From: Natrialba sp. SSL1
Lineage (GTDB): Archaea; Halobacteriota; Halobacteria; Halobacteriales; Natrialbaceae
Assembly: GCF_001861355.1 (NCBI RefSeq)
Contig: NZ_MASN01000035.1
Location: forward strand, 62,001-126,000
Length of the DNA: 64,000 bases
Direction of reading: 5' to 3'
Part shown: positions 8,647 to 17,421 of the stretch, in pieces
How positions within the stretch are numbered: the first letter of the stretch is position 1
How the letters are laid out: each line of letters opens with the position of its first letter
Program-made: the position numbers and the translations under genes
The notes under the pieces: generated by a model
The model's input: only the letters and a program-made list of their open reading frames with translations
Told to the model about the DNA's origin: nothing
The model's database searches: none

Positions 8647-9837
8647 TCAGAAATCCGCTTCCGCCTCTGCCTCGAGTTCACCCGTCTCGCCGGTCTCTCC
8701 TGCTCCGTTCGCTTCGTTCGCTTTACTCGCTTCGCTTGGACTCGAGTGCACACCAGCGACAGAGTCGACCGGCTCGGAGCGCCCGCTCTCGCTCGAGCGG
8801 TAGACAGCGTCGATGACGCGCTGGACGACGAGCGCTTCGTCGATCGTGTTTGTCGCCGGTTCGGAGCCGGTTGCGACGGCGGTGAGGAACCGCTCATCCT
8901 GTTCCTTATAGCCGGTCAGGGTCGAATCGCCGGTGAACTGGGTATCGGTGTAGTGGTCACAGCCGGCGGAACTGGCACCGAGGAGTTGCATGTTGGTGTC
9001 ACCGATGTCGAACTGGGCACCGGCCTCGGTGCCGCGGATGCGAAAGTCCATGCTTTCCTCGCGGTTGGTCGCCCAGGCGGCTTCGAGCGAGATCGTCTGG
9101 CCGTCGGCACAGCGGATGAAGGCGCTGACGGAGTCGTCGACCTCGTACGTCTCTGCGCTTGCATCCCAGTTGTCGCCGAACCCGTCGGGGTCTGCGTACT
9201 CCTCCTGTGCGCCGAAGGTCGTCCGTGCGACGCCCGAAACCTCGGTGATTTCGGGGAAATCGAGCGCGTAGAGGGCGAGGTCCAGCGCGTGGACGCCGAT
9301 GTCGAGCAGCGCACCGCCGCCGGAGAGGTCCTCGTTGGTGAACCACGAGCCGGGACCGGGGACGCCGCGTCGGCGGATGTAGTTGGCCTCGATGTGAGTC
9401 AGTTCGCCAAAGCGGCCGCGGGCGTGGTGCTCTTCGAACATCGCCATCGAGGCCGCGTGACGGTTGTGGAAGCCGACCATACAGAACCCGTCTGCCTCGG
9501 CTTCGGCCTCGACGATCCGTTCTGCGCTCTCGAGGGTGTGTGCGAGCGGTTTCTCGACGAGTACGTCACAGCCCGCCTCGAGTGCGTCGATCGTGATCGG
9601 TTCGTGAAAGCGGTTCGGCGTGGTGACGATGACGGCGTCGACTGCATCGTCGACGACGAGGTCCTCGTGGGTTTCGTAGGTTTCTGCGCCGAATTCGGCA
9701 GCGAAGCGGTCGCGCTGCTCGGGGACCAGATCAGCGCCGGCGACGACGGTTGCGCCGAGTTCCGTGACGTTTCGTGCGTGGTGGTTTCCCATCCCACCGA
9801 GGCCGACGATGCCGACACCGACGTCGGTGCCGATCAC
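8647..9837 (-). CDS. Gfo/Idh/MocA family oxidoreductase
   Basis: A 396-residue NAD(P)-dependent sugar or inositol-type dehydrogenase. The Rossmann motif GIVGLGGMGNHHARN is at the N-terminus. VTTPNRFHEP and the family signature LVEKPLAHT (catalytic Lys) follow, then the C-terminal alpha/beta domain with GALLDIGVHALDLALY (His). It starts at a GTG. The last 30 residues form a low-complexity Ser/Glu/Ala tail (ETGETGELEAEAEADF). It is divergent from a ThuA-like gene, a pairing often seen in sugar-oxidation loci, so both likely act on a carbohydrate. Confidence 0.92.
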   Translation of the reverse strand: MIGTDVGVGIVGLGGMGNHHARNVTELGATVVAGADLVPEQRDRFAAEFGAETYETHEDLVVDDAVDAVIVTTPNRFHEPITIDALEAGCDVLVEKPLAHTLESAERIVEAEAEADGFCMVGFHNRHAASMAMFEEHHARGRFGELTHIEANYIRRRGVPGPGSWFTNEDLSGGGALLDIGVHALDLALYALDFPEITEVSGVARTTFGAQEEYADPDGFGDNWDASAETYEVDDSVSAFIRCADGQTISLEAAWATNREESMDFRIRGTEAGAQFDIGDTNMQLLGASSAGCDHYTDTQFTGDSTLTGYKEQDERFLTAVATGSEPATNTIDEALVVQRVIDAVYRSSESGRSEPVDSVAGVHSSPSEASKANEANGAGETGETGELEAEAEADF

Positions 9838-10097
9838 CGGCGATCACCCCGACGGATTCGACACGTCCGAGACTGACGGTGTAAGTGGGATGTAGAGGTC
9901 ATACAGCGAGAAGCCAGCGGCAGTGATGATGTTTGTGGCCCGTCCCAGTCCATAGAGGGACGCAGTCAGCGATCAAAATAAGGGTTGTGACCGATTAATT
10001 TCTCGGGTTGTGCTGTGAGTCAGCCACTGTGACAGGTCCTCTGGAGGCCGTTACCCCGATCACGTGAGCTAAGGGACTCGACACTGGAGAGGGAACT

Positions 10098-10808
10098 ATG
10101 CGAACGATTACGATCTGGAACGAGTTCCGACACGAGCGCGAGGACGACGAGGTCGCGGCCATCTATCCAGACGGGATCCACGAAGCCCTTGCCGAATGCT
10201 TCCGGACGGGAGCGACAGGCGACCAGTACGAGGTCCAGACCGCGACGCTCGACGAACCCGAGCACGGTCTCACTGCGGACGTACTCGACGAGACGGATGT
10301 CCTGCTCTGGTGGGGCCACGAAGCACACGACGAGGTCGCAGACGAAATCGTCGACCGCGTTCAGGAGCGGGTACTCGAGGGCATGGGCCTACTCGTCCTC
10401 CACTCGGCGCATTACTCGAAGATTTTCAAGCGGCTCATGGGGACGACCTGCAGCCTTCAGTGGCGCGAGGACGGCGAGACCGAGCGGCTGTGGGTGGTCG
10501 ACCCCGGGCATCCGATCACGGACGGCCTCGGCGAGTGTATCGAGCTCCCAGAGACGGAGATGTACGGCGAGCCGTTCGACGTTCCCGAGCCGGACCAGTT
10601 GGTCTTTACGAGCTGGTTCGAGGGCGGCGAGGTGTTCCGCAGCGGTTGCTGTTACCGCCGTGGCAGCGGCCGCATCTTCTACTTCCGGCCGGGCCACGAG
10701 ACGTATCCGATCTACGAGAACGAGGAGATTCAGCAGGTGCTGCAAAACGCCGTCGAGTGGGCGACTCCGCACGAGGGGGCACCGCGGTCGTTCGGTGAGC
10801 GGGCCTAA
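10098..10808 (+). CDS. ThuA-like (trehalose utilisation) domain protein
   Basis: A 236-residue protein of the ThuA family, which has a class I glutamine-amidotransferase-like fold. Visible motifs are [10 protein letters not shown] at the N-terminus, [34 protein letters not shown], and the C-terminal [16 protein letters not shown]. ThuA proteins take part in the oxidation of disaccharides to 3-keto sugars together with Gfo/Idh enzymes. Its head-to-head placement with the Gfo/Idh gene at 8647-9837 supports a shared pathway and a shared 260-bp control region. Confidence 0.87.
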   Translation: MRTITIWNEFRHEREDDEVAAIYPDGIHEALAECFRTGATGDQYEVQTATLDEPEHGLTADVLDETDVLLWWGHEAHDEVADEIVDRVQERVLEGMGLLVLHSAHYSKIFKRLMGTTCSLQWREDGETERLWVVDPGHPITDGLGECIELPETEMYGEPFDVPEPDQLVFTSWFEGGEVFRSGCCYRRGSGRIFYFRPGHETYPIYENEEIQQVLQNAVEWATPHEGAPRSFGERA

Positions 10809-10832
10809 GTGGGGCAAATCTAGCACGATCGG

Positions 10833-12119
10833 TCAACCGCTTCGCTGCGTATCCACCAATTCAGTCGCGACCTCGAGTTGGGTTCCAGTCGCCGACTCTA
10901 ACCGCTCGCGCACCTGCTCGGCGAAGTCGGGTGGCTCCGTCTCGCCGGGCGGGCGCTCGACGAGCACGGTGACTGCAGGCTGGTCGCCGGTGTAGACGTC
11001 GATCAGTTCGTACTGGATGGAGACCTCCTGAAACTCGAGGTCGCCGAATTCGGGGTCGTCGCTCATTGCGGCGAGTTCGGTCTGGACGTCGTGTTCGACG
11101 GAAGCAGTCTGGTACGTGCCGTAGGTGACGCCGCCGAGGACGAGCGAGAGGACGGCGATGACGACGACGATCACGGCAACACGCGCTCGGAGACGACCGT
11201 AAACGCGGTCGATATTGCCGATCTTCTGTGGCCGGTAGCCGGAGAACCAGAGCAACAGCAGGGCGGTCAGGTTGATCGAGAGCAGGTTGATGAGGACGAG
11301 CGTGCCGGCGGTAATGACCACTTCGGGATGTCCCCAGGCGATTCCCAGGCCCGCTGTCGCGGCCGGCGGGATGAGCGCGACGGCGATCGCGACGCCGACC
11401 AACACCGACCCGACATCTCGGATGAGGCTAATGACGCCCGCGATACCGGAGCCGAGCGCGAGAAACAGCGCCAGCACGTTTGGTGTGATCCGCTCCTGAA
11501 TCTGCGGGACGGTCGTGATATCGAAGCCGGGCGGGAGCAATACCGACCCCCGGAGCAGCCAGCCGAGTATCGCGGCGGTCGCAACGGCGGCGAGCAGGCC
11601 GACGACCTGCAGAATGACTCCGCGCTGTGCGAGGTCGTCGTCGTCAACGACCACGCCGACGCTCGCCGCGAGCGCGGGACCCATGAGCGGGGCGACCACC
11701 ATCGCACCGATAATCGTCGCGGCGGAGTCGAGCAACAGACCGGCCGTCGCGATGATTGTGCTGACGACCAACAGAACGTAGTAGGTAGACGCCGCGGGCG
11801 CGAGGTCGACCGCCTGTGCCTGTAACTCCTCTCGAGAGATTCGCGTTCCGGTGAACCGCCCGTGCAGATCGTCGGTGCGATCCGAGACGACGGTCTCTGC
11901 AGCCGTCACGACAGTGTAGGAGGCGTCGGCCAGCCCCGCATCTCGAAACTCCGCAACGAGCGGTTCGACACCGGCCGGCGGCACCGGAATCGAGACGAGT
12001 GCCTCGAACTCGTCGTGACTCGTCTCCGCCGACACGGCGTAATCGACCCCGGCCGCGTCGGCCGTCTCGAGTACGAGGTCCAACTCCCCCTCCGGTACGA
12101 ACACCTGAACGAGGCGCAT
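10833..12119 (-). CDS. DUF389 (TIGR00341) family membrane protein
   Basis: A 428-residue integral membrane protein with an N-terminal soluble domain (about 1-110, starting MRLVQVFVPEGELDLV) and six or more membrane segments between about 125 and 335. They include TAAIIGAMVVAPLMGPALA-like stretches, with AATIIGAMVVAPLMGP visible. A C-terminal extracellular or cytoplasmic domain follows. The family is widespread, and its transport function is not established. The ATG at 12119 is chosen because the 13 upstream residues lie outside the conserved N-terminus. It is probably in the same orientation group as the gene at 12201. Confidence 0.88.
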   Translation of the reverse strand: MRLVQVFVPEGELDLVLETADAAGVDYAVSAETSHDEFEALVSIPVPPAGVEPLVAEFRDAGLADASYTVVTAAETVVSDRTDDLHGRFTGTRISREELQAQAVDLAPAASTYYVLLVVSTIIATAGLLLDSAATIIGAMVVAPLMGPALAASVGVVVDDDDLAQRGVILQVVGLLAAVATAAILGWLLRGSVLLPPGFDITTVPQIQERITPNVLALFLALGSGIAGVISLIRDVGSVLVGVAIAVALIPPAATAGLGIAWGHPEVVITAGTLVLINLLSINLTALLLLWFSGYRPQKIGNIDRVYGRLRARVAVIVVVIAVLSLVLGGVTYGTYQTASVEHDVQTELAAMSDDPEFGDLEFQEVSIQYELIDVYTGDQPAVTVLVERPPGETEPPDFAEQVRERLESATGTQLEVATELVDTQRSG

Positions 12120-12200
12120 ACTACCAGTACGACGGACAGTGGCATAGGCTGTCGTCACGGGATCGTGACTGTCAGCCGCGAAGAACAGAATTTCCGCCGA

Positions 12201-13052
12201 TCAGAACGTCTGCCGTCCCTCGTCCGTAATCACACTCTCGAGCAGCGACACCGGCGTCGCGTCGTAGGCCGGATTTCGAACGCCGAATCCTTCGGCGGGT
12301 TCGGGCATGACCTCGCTGCCAGAGCGGAACTCGTTCTCGAAGACGAAGCCCTCCGTAATCAGCTTCGAGGACGACCCAAGCACTGTCACCGGTACGTCGA
12401 GTTCGTTCGCTGTCGCCGCAATCGGGAACGTTCCGACGCGGTTGTAGAGCGTATCGTCGACGATACAGTCCATCCCGACGATCACGCGGTCACACTCCTC
12501 GAGGTAGTAGCCGTTCGCGCTATCCGTAATCAGCGTCGGCTCGACGCCGTCGAGGTCCGCGAGCTGACGGACCGTCTTGCGGCCGATGTAGCGCGGCCGT
12601 GCCTCGGTGACGTAGACGTCGAACGTCTTGCCCGCGGCCGTCGCCTGCGCTAATGCCTCAAGAACGGTCGAAGAGTAGTCGTGGGTCAGCAGCGTCGCAC
12701 CGTCAGCGAGGTGCTCGACTGCGTTCTCCGCGGCGCGATCCTTGGCGGACTCGACTCGCGAGACGACTACATCGATCTGTTCCTGCGTCAGTTCCTTGGC
12801 CTCCTCGACGGTCTCGGGGTCGGCGTCGGTGACGTTTGTGACGACCTCTCGAACCGCGTTCTGGAGCGAGGCGTGTGACGGGTTCGCCCGTCGGAGCACC
12901 GACCCGTTGCGCTCGAGTGCCCGGATGTATTCCTCGGCAGTTGCGAACTCGCGATCGAGCAGGTCCTCGAGTGCACGTGTCGCGTTCACGGCGACTACCG
13001 AGGAGCTGTGCGTCTGCATGTCCTGAATCTCCTCGACCGTCTCGTCGATCAT
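12201..13052 (-). CDS. eIF-2B alpha/beta/delta-like protein (ribose 1,5-bisphosphate isomerase-like)
   Basis: A 283-residue member of the eIF-2B/R15P isomerase/MTNA superfamily. The C-terminal Rossmann-like part contains VYVTEARPRYIGRKT, LITDSANGYYL and GMDCIVDD. In characterised ribose-1,5-bisphosphate isomerases a catalytic Cys sits in a THC-type motif and an Asp in a GAD-type motif. Here the first motif reads LLTHDYSSTV (Asp125) while Asp195 is kept. It may therefore be a paralogue with altered chemistry, or a non-catalytic regulatory protein. The name eIF-2B reflects homology only; archaea lack a full eIF-2B exchange factor. Confidence 0.85.
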   Translation of the reverse strand: MIDETVEEIQDMQTHSSSVVAVNATRALEDLLDREFATAEEYIRALERNGSVLRRANPSHASLQNAVREVVTNVTDADPETVEEAKELTQEQIDVVVSRVESAKDRAAENAVEHLADGATLLTHDYSSTVLEALAQATAAGKTFDVYVTEARPRYIGRKTVRQLADLDGVEPTLITDSANGYYLEECDRVIVGMDCIVDDTLYNRVGTFPIAATANELDVPVTVLGSSSKLITEGFVFENEFRSGSEVMPEPAEGFGVRNPAYDATPVSLLESVITDEGRQTF

Positions 13053-13108
13053 ACCTGCAAGGATTCTCGTAAGCGCAAAAGGTGTTCCGGGTCGAGCAGT
13101 GGACGGGC

Positions 13109-13483
13109 CTATTCTTCGGAATCGAATCCGAAGAGTCGCTGCAACTCACCTTCGATCCGGTCGGTGAATTCGGAGAGGACGGCCTCAAACTGTTCCTCAT
13201 CAGCGCCGATGGCACCGACTCGTTCTTTCGGATCGTCGGGGAGCTCGATGCTGAACTCGCCATTTCCTTCGTAGATCGGCTCGCTTTCGCTCAGCACCTG
13301 CCGGTCGATCGCGCGCAGCACCTCGGAGTCCACCCGCCCGTGCAGTTGCTGGTAGGCATTCGAGTAGGCCGACTCGAGTTCCTCGAAGTAGTAGACGTAC
13401 TTTTCCTCGAACTTTTCGGGGTCGAACTCGGTTTCGGCCCGGGTTTCGGTGTCTGCTTCGATTTCGTCCTCACGCTCGGTCAT
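13109..13483 (-). CDS. DUF5783-like haloarchaeal protein
   Basis: A 124-residue acidic soluble protein with the pattern FDPEKFEEKYVYYFEELESA and the conserved VLSESEPIYEGNGEF, as I recall for the haloarchaeal DUF5783 family. The ATG at 13483 (MTEREDE) is used, since the 20 extra upstream residues overlap the divergent gene and lack the acidic composition. It is mostly helical in appearance with no metal motif. Function unknown. Confidence 0.75.
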   Translation of the reverse strand: MTEREDEIEADTETRAETEFDPEKFEEKYVYYFEELESAYSNAYQQLHGRVDSEVLRAIDRQVLSESEPIYEGNGEFSIELPDDPKERVGAIGADEEQFEAVLSEFTDRIEGELQRLFGFDSEE

Positions 13484-13594
13484 ACCGGCCCTGAGAGCCC
13501 CAGCGGGTAAACGATTCGGCTCCACTCCGCCATCGTGGTGCACAACGACAACGGCGACCGCACGCTTACGGTGCGTGGCGACCTAGAACCACTA

Positions 13595-13936
13595 ATGACG
13601 GCTTCACCTTCGATCACCGTCCGGTACACCTGTCCCCACTGCGACGCCGTCCACAGCATCGAGCGCGGCCCCGACCTCGCGGATCGCTCGGTCACGAAAC
13701 ACTCACAGCCGGGCTGGGAGTACGCCGCGCCCGATGACGACTTCGAGACCCGCGAGGCCGCCGACGGTATCGCGTTCATCTGCGGCGAGGACGGCCCCGT
13801 CACCGACCTCGCGGAAGAGCCGATCGAGGGCTGTGGCCGGCCGTTCTATCTCAACTTCGTGCGCTTCGAGCAGGGCGTCGAACTCGAACCGGATCCGCCG
13901 ACGTACGGCGGTCCACGGTTCGATTTCAGCCCGTGA
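13595..13936 (+). CDS. Small CPHC zinc-finger-like haloarchaeal protein
   Basis: A 113-residue protein beginning MTASPSITVRYTCPHCDAVH. The CPHC pair and two later cysteines (FICGEDGP and GCGRPFYL) could form a zinc-binding site. The ATG at 13595 places the first beta strand and the Cys pair near the N-terminus; the upstream codons overlap the divergent gene's control region. It precedes the Mrp gene by 56 bp on the same strand and may be part of its transcription unit. Function unknown. Confidence 0.7.
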   Translation: MTASPSITVRYTCPHCDAVHSIERGPDLADRSVTKHSQPGWEYAAPDDDFETREAADGIAFICGEDGPVTDLAEEPIEGCGRPFYLNFVRFEQGVELEPDPPTYGGPRFDFSP

Positions 13937-13992
13937 CCACGCACCTCCAACACGAACACAACCCTTTTCGACGCCCGGAAGTACCTTCCCAC

Positions 13993-15069
13993 ATGGACGA
14001 AGCCGCCGTTCGCGACCGTCTCCGATCGGTCGAGGATCCCGAACTCGGCGACGACATCGTCTCCCTCGGACTGATCAACGAGATCACCGTCGAGGGCGAC
14101 ACCGTCGACATCGATCTCGCGCTTGGCGCACCCTACTCGCCAACCGAATCCGACATCGCCGCCGAGATTCGCCGCCTGCTCGAAGGCGAGGGACTCGAGC
14201 CGGACCTCTCCGCGAGCATCCCCGACCGAGACGACTTCGAAACCGACGAACAGGTACTGCCGAACGTCAAGAACATCATCGCCGTCGCCTCCGGCAAGGG
14301 CGGCGTCGGCAAGTCGACCGTCGCGGTCAACCTCGCGGCCGGCCTCTCCCAACTCGGCGCGCGCGTCGGCCTCTTCGACGCCGACATCTACGGGCCGAAC
14401 GTGCCGCGGATGGTTGACGCCGACGAGCCGCCGATGGCGACCGAAGACGAGACGCTCGTCCCGCCGGAGAAGTACGGCGTGAAGCTGATGAGCATGGCCT
14501 TCCTCACCGGGAAGGACGACCCGGTCATCTGGCGCGGTCCGATGGTCCACAAGGTCATCACGCAGTTGACGGAGGACGTCGAGTGGGGGCACCTCGACTA
14601 CCTCGTCGTCGACCTGCCGCCCGGGACCGGCGACACGCAGCTAACGATGCTTCAGACGATGCCCGTTACGGGCGCGGTTATCGTCACGACGCCCCAGGAC
14701 GTGGCACTCGACGACGCCCGGAAGGGACTCGAGATGTTCGCCAAACACGACACTGTCGTACTGGGCATCGCCGAGAACATGTCGACGTTCGCCTGCCCCG
14801 ACTGCGGCGGCGAACACGATATCTTCGGCTCCGGCGGCGGCGAGGAGTTCGCCGAAACCCACGACATGCCGTTCCTGGGCTCGATCCCGCTCGATCCCGC
14901 GGTTCGGGAGGGTGGCGACGGCGGCCAGCCGACGGTGCTCGATGACGACAGCGAGACGGGCGACGCACTCCGAACGCTCACCCAGAACGTGGCGAACAAT
15001 ACGGGAATCGTCCACCGGCAGGGCGTTTCCCAGGGCCGACAGCACGACACGCCGTCGCTGGATCAATGA
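13993..15069 (+). CDS. Mrp/NBP35 family P-loop ATPase, Fe-S cluster carrier
   Basis: A 358-residue protein with an N-terminal MIP18 (DUF59) domain (about 1-90, SVEDPELGDDIVSLGLINEI) and a deviant Walker A motif GKGGVGKSTVAVNLA. The ATPase core of the Mrp/ApbC family follows, with PPGTGDTQLT and MSTFACPDCGGEHDIFG. The CPDC cysteines would bridge a 4Fe-4S cluster between two subunits for delivery to apoproteins. The ATG at 13993 gives the standard MIP18 start. It overlaps the following 89-residue gene by 4 bp. Confidence 0.94.
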   Translation: MDEAAVRDRLRSVEDPELGDDIVSLGLINEITVEGDTVDIDLALGAPYSPTESDIAAEIRRLLEGEGLEPDLSASIPDRDDFETDEQVLPNVKNIIAVASGKGGVGKSTVAVNLAAGLSQLGARVGLFDADIYGPNVPRMVDADEPPMATEDETLVPPEKYGVKLMSMAFLTGKDDPVIWRGPMVHKVITQLTEDVEWGHLDYLVVDLPPGTGDTQLTMLQTMPVTGAVIVTTPQDVALDDARKGLEMFAKHDTVVLGIAENMSTFACPDCGGEHDIFGSGGGEEFAETHDMPFLGSIPLDPAVREGGDGGQPTVLDDDSETGDALRTLTQNVANNTGIVHRQGVSQGRQHDTPSLDQ

Positions 15070-15335
15070 CGGGAGCTGAAGAGACAGCGGTACTGACGGA
15101 CGGCGGTGAAGACGTCAACGGCGGCGAGTTCGCTTCTAATCCAGAACGCGTCGAGTTCCTGCGAACCGTCGCCGACGACGTCCGCGGCGACTCGAGCGAG
15201 AGCAAGCAGCTCGCGAACATCCTCTACCGGACCAGCGACCTCTACGACGAAGACGAAGACACCTCGCCCGAAGAGATCGTCCGCAACGTCAAGTTCATTC
15301 TCGAGGTCAACGAGCGCGGCGGCCTGGGTCGCTGA
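15066..15335 (+). CDS. Small acidic protein translationally coupled to Mrp
   Basis: An 89-residue acidic protein of helical character (RVEFLRTVADDVRGDSSESK; EEIVRNVKFILEVNERGG). Its ATG lies within the Mrp stop (ATGA overlap), so the two are made together. I do not recognise a named family, but the strict coupling suggests a partner or adaptor for the Fe-S carrier. It has no cysteine and so is not a cluster ligand itself. Confidence 0.75.
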   Translation: MTGAEETAVLTDGGEDVNGGEFASNPERVEFLRTVADDVRGDSSESKQLANILYRTSDLYDEDEDTSPEEIVRNVKFILEVNERGGLGR

Positions 15336-15388
15336 CCCACTACAGCGGCAGTCGCGGCGTTTTTAGTCACGCCACTCGAGTACCCGCT

Positions 15389-16039
15389 GTGGACGCGAAT
15401 CAGCAAACGCGGGCGAACCCGTTTAGCATGGACGAGGAGTGCCGGAACTGTCCGGCGCTCTGCGAGACGCGCACGCAGGTCGTCCACGGCTACGGCGACG
15501 TCGGCGCGGACTTCCTGTTCGTCGGCGAGCGACCGACCGAGGCGGCTGACGAGACGAGAGTTCCGCTGGTTGCCCGACCGCCGGCGGCCGACACGGACTC
15601 CGAGACGGACCTCCGTCGCATCCTCGAACGCCTCGCCCTCTGCGATGCGACCTCGCCTGCAGACCGGCCTGCACTCGAGAACGTGTACCTGACGAATCTC
15701 ACGCGCTGTCGTGATCCGGAGCGGCCGCCGACTGACGAGGAGATTGGTACCTGCGAGCCCTACCTCAACGCCGAGATTCGGATGATCAACCCCGAGATCC
15801 TGATTCCCGTCGGCGAGCGTGCACTCACCGAACTCGGGACCGAGTACACCACGACGCCCGCGGACGAGTTGACGCTGCCCGACGCACACGCGACGACGAT
15901 CCGCGGCCGCGGGTTCGAACTGGTTCCGATGATCGATCCGCGCGAGCAGTCACAGGACCAGACGCAGGCGTGGGTCGAGCACTTCGCGTCGCTGATGGCG
16001 TCGGATTATCGCCAAACGAAGGGACGGCAGGAGCGGTAA
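15389..16039 (+). CDS. Uracil-DNA glycosylase superfamily protein, Fe-S type, divergent
   Basis: A 216-residue protein resembling family 4/5 uracil-DNA glycosylases. Cysteine ligands of a 4Fe-4S cluster are visible as CRNCPALC near the N-terminus, plus CRDPERPPTDEEIGTC (two Cys 15 residues apart) around 110-126. The usual first catalytic loop (GEAPG-type) reads GERPTEAADE, and the C-terminal HPS/HPA-type loop reads MIDPREQS, so catalytic residues are altered. It may be a DNA-binding or specialised glycosylase. Start is the GTG at 15389, with an ATG at 15428 as the alternative. It is 53 bp after the Mrp partner, which fits a need for Fe-S insertion. Confidence 0.75.
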   Translation: MDANQQTRANPFSMDEECRNCPALCETRTQVVHGYGDVGADFLFVGERPTEAADETRVPLVARPPAADTDSETDLRRILERLALCDATSPADRPALENVYLTNLTRCRDPERPPTDEEIGTCEPYLNAEIRMINPEILIPVGERALTELGTEYTTTPADELTLPDAHATTIRGRGFELVPMIDPREQSQDQTQAWVEHFASLMASDYRQTKGRQER

Positions 16040-16061
16040 GAACTGCCGAGAAGACGCTATA

Positions 16062-16286
16062 CTACCAGTACGGATTCTGCCGCCAGCGCTTCGAGCGCGC
16101 GCCGAGAACGACCAACACTCCCACGACAACCACCGTGAGCCCGAACGTCGCAACCGTCGGCACGAACAACGCACCGGGGGACTCGAGTAGGTAGCCAGTG
16201 ACGAATCCGTAGACGCCGAGGACGGCCAGCACGCCGACGGACAGCGCGCCGAGCAGTCCCGGAATCGTAAGTGATCGAGTAGCCAT
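16062..16286 (-). CDS. Two-pass membrane protein, 74 residues
   Basis: A 74-residue protein with two hydrophobic helices (IPGLLGALSVGVLAVLGVYG and TFGLTVVVVGVLVVLGA) and a basic C-terminus (RSKRWRQNPYW). The ATG at 16286 has a TATA-like box 24 bp upstream (16310-16317 on the reverse strand, ATTATAAT). It belongs to the many small haloarchaeal membrane proteins of unknown role. Confidence 0.7.
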   Translation of the reverse strand: MATRSLTIPGLLGALSVGVLAVLGVYGFVTGYLLESPGALFVPTVATFGLTVVVVGVLVVLGARSKRWRQNPYW

Positions 16287-16454
16287 ACGCGAGTGCACAG
16301 ACTCCACGATTATAATACGTCCGAGTTTCGTGGTGCTGTCGTGTTGTGAGTCCGTTCGATATGTCCTGTTCCCGATTGCTCTGGCACGACCCGTCTTCGA
16401 CAATGCGCCCACCAAAACGCCGCGTTCAAGAGTTCACGGCCCCCACCACCGCAC

Positions 16455-17252
16455 ATGATCGTCGTCGTTCCTGTCGACCCGCCGCGTCCGGGACTCGTGC
16501 TGTCGTCGCTCGTCGAATCGACACCACTCACCGACTCCGACGCCGTCGCGCTCTACGAAGCCGCCGTCACCGATACACTCCGCGCTACCGAACAAAGCGG
16601 CGGCGAGGTGCTGCTCAACTACCGCGACGAGGACACACTTCCCGCCGAATTCATCGGCGACAATACCGAAACAGACGCCGACACCGACGCCAAAGCCGAA
16701 GCCGAAATCCGAACGCTCGCTGCGGATGCACTCGAGTCGGTCGCCGCTGCCGACAGTGCAGACGATGACGGCCCCGTCAGATTCGAACGCCAGGTCGGCT
16801 CCACACACGCGGCGCGCATCGGCAACACTGTCACCCACCTCCTCGAGCGCGAGGGGGCTGACGCCGTGGGGGTACTCGAGCCGACGGTGCCGCTCGTTGC
16901 CCGGACTGAAATCGACGGGGCGGCAATGTCGTTGCGCCGCCACGACACCGTGATTGGTCCGTCATCGAACGGGCGGGCGTACTTCGCGGGCTTCAGCGAG
17001 CCGATTGATTTTACCGACGCCGACGAGACGCCGGCGGTATCGACGCTCGCGACGCAGGCGGCAGCCGCAGACCACAGAATTGGATTCGCGCCCATGCTCC
17101 CGACGATCGGGACCGAAGCGGGGCTGTGTGCGACGCTCGCGATGCTGGAAGCTCGCGAACAGGCCGGGCGATTGCGTGCGACGGCGACGGCAGCGGTGGT
17201 CTCTGAGCTGGGGCTCTCGGTTGGCGATGACGAGCAACTCGAGCGGTCGTAA
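16455..17252 (+). CDS. Nucleotidyl/glycosyltransferase-like protein (DUF2064-like)
   Basis: A 265-residue protein with a GT-A-like layout. An N-terminal strand MIVVVPVDPPRPGLVL is followed by a nucleotide-binding region, then a segment MSLRRHDTVIGPSSNGRAYFAG that resembles the GP(A/S)xDGGYY signature of DUF2064/CofC-like transferases. A long acidic insert (about residues 70-115) interrupts the core. Assignment rests on fold-level similarity, so the donor and acceptor are unknown. It is followed by tRNA-Ser. Confidence 0.5.
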   Translation: MIVVVPVDPPRPGLVLSSLVESTPLTDSDAVALYEAAVTDTLRATEQSGGEVLLNYRDEDTLPAEFIGDNTETDADTDAKAEAEIRTLAADALESVAAADSADDDGPVRFERQVGSTHAARIGNTVTHLLEREGADAVGVLEPTVPLVARTEIDGAAMSLRRHDTVIGPSSNGRAYFAGFSEPIDFTDADETPAVSTLATQAAAADHRIGFAPMLPTIGTEAGLCATLAMLEAREQAGRLRATATAAVVSELGLSVGDDEQLERS

Positions 17253-17292
17253 CCGATAACCCTTTTTGAACGCACGAGGAAGACGCAAGTGA

Positions 17293-17376
17293 GGTGGGGT
17301 GGCAGAGCGGCCCAACGCGCCTGCCTTGAGAGCAGGTGGCTGTCAAGCCTCATGGGTTCAAATCCCATCCCCACCG
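17293..17376 (+). tRNA. tRNA-Ser (anticodon UGA)
   Basis: A class II tRNA, 84 nt. The acceptor stem GGTGGGG pairs with CCCCACC (17369-17375) and the discriminator is G. U8 is present. The anticodon stem CCTGC/GCAGG encloses loop CTTGAGA with anticodon TGA. A long variable arm and T arm ATGGG-TTCAAAT-CCCAT follow. CCA is not encoded. The 18 bases at its 3' end are duplicated 45 bp downstream (see the repeat entry). Confidence 0.95.
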
Positions 17377-17421
17377 CTTTTGCGACGAACAATACGTGAG
17401 GAGCAAATCCCATCCCCACCG
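17359..17421. repeat. Direct repeat of the tRNA-Ser 3' end (att-like)
   Basis: CAAATCCCATCCCCACCG occurs at 17359-17376 inside the tRNA and again exactly at 17404-17421, separated by 27 bp. The second copy is flanked by a 6-bp inverted repeat (CGTGAG at 17395-17400 and CTCACG at 17425-17430). Duplication of a tRNA 3' end is the usual footprint of tyrosine-integrase insertion. No integrase is present here, so it is best read as a scar or a spare attachment site. Confidence 0.8.
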
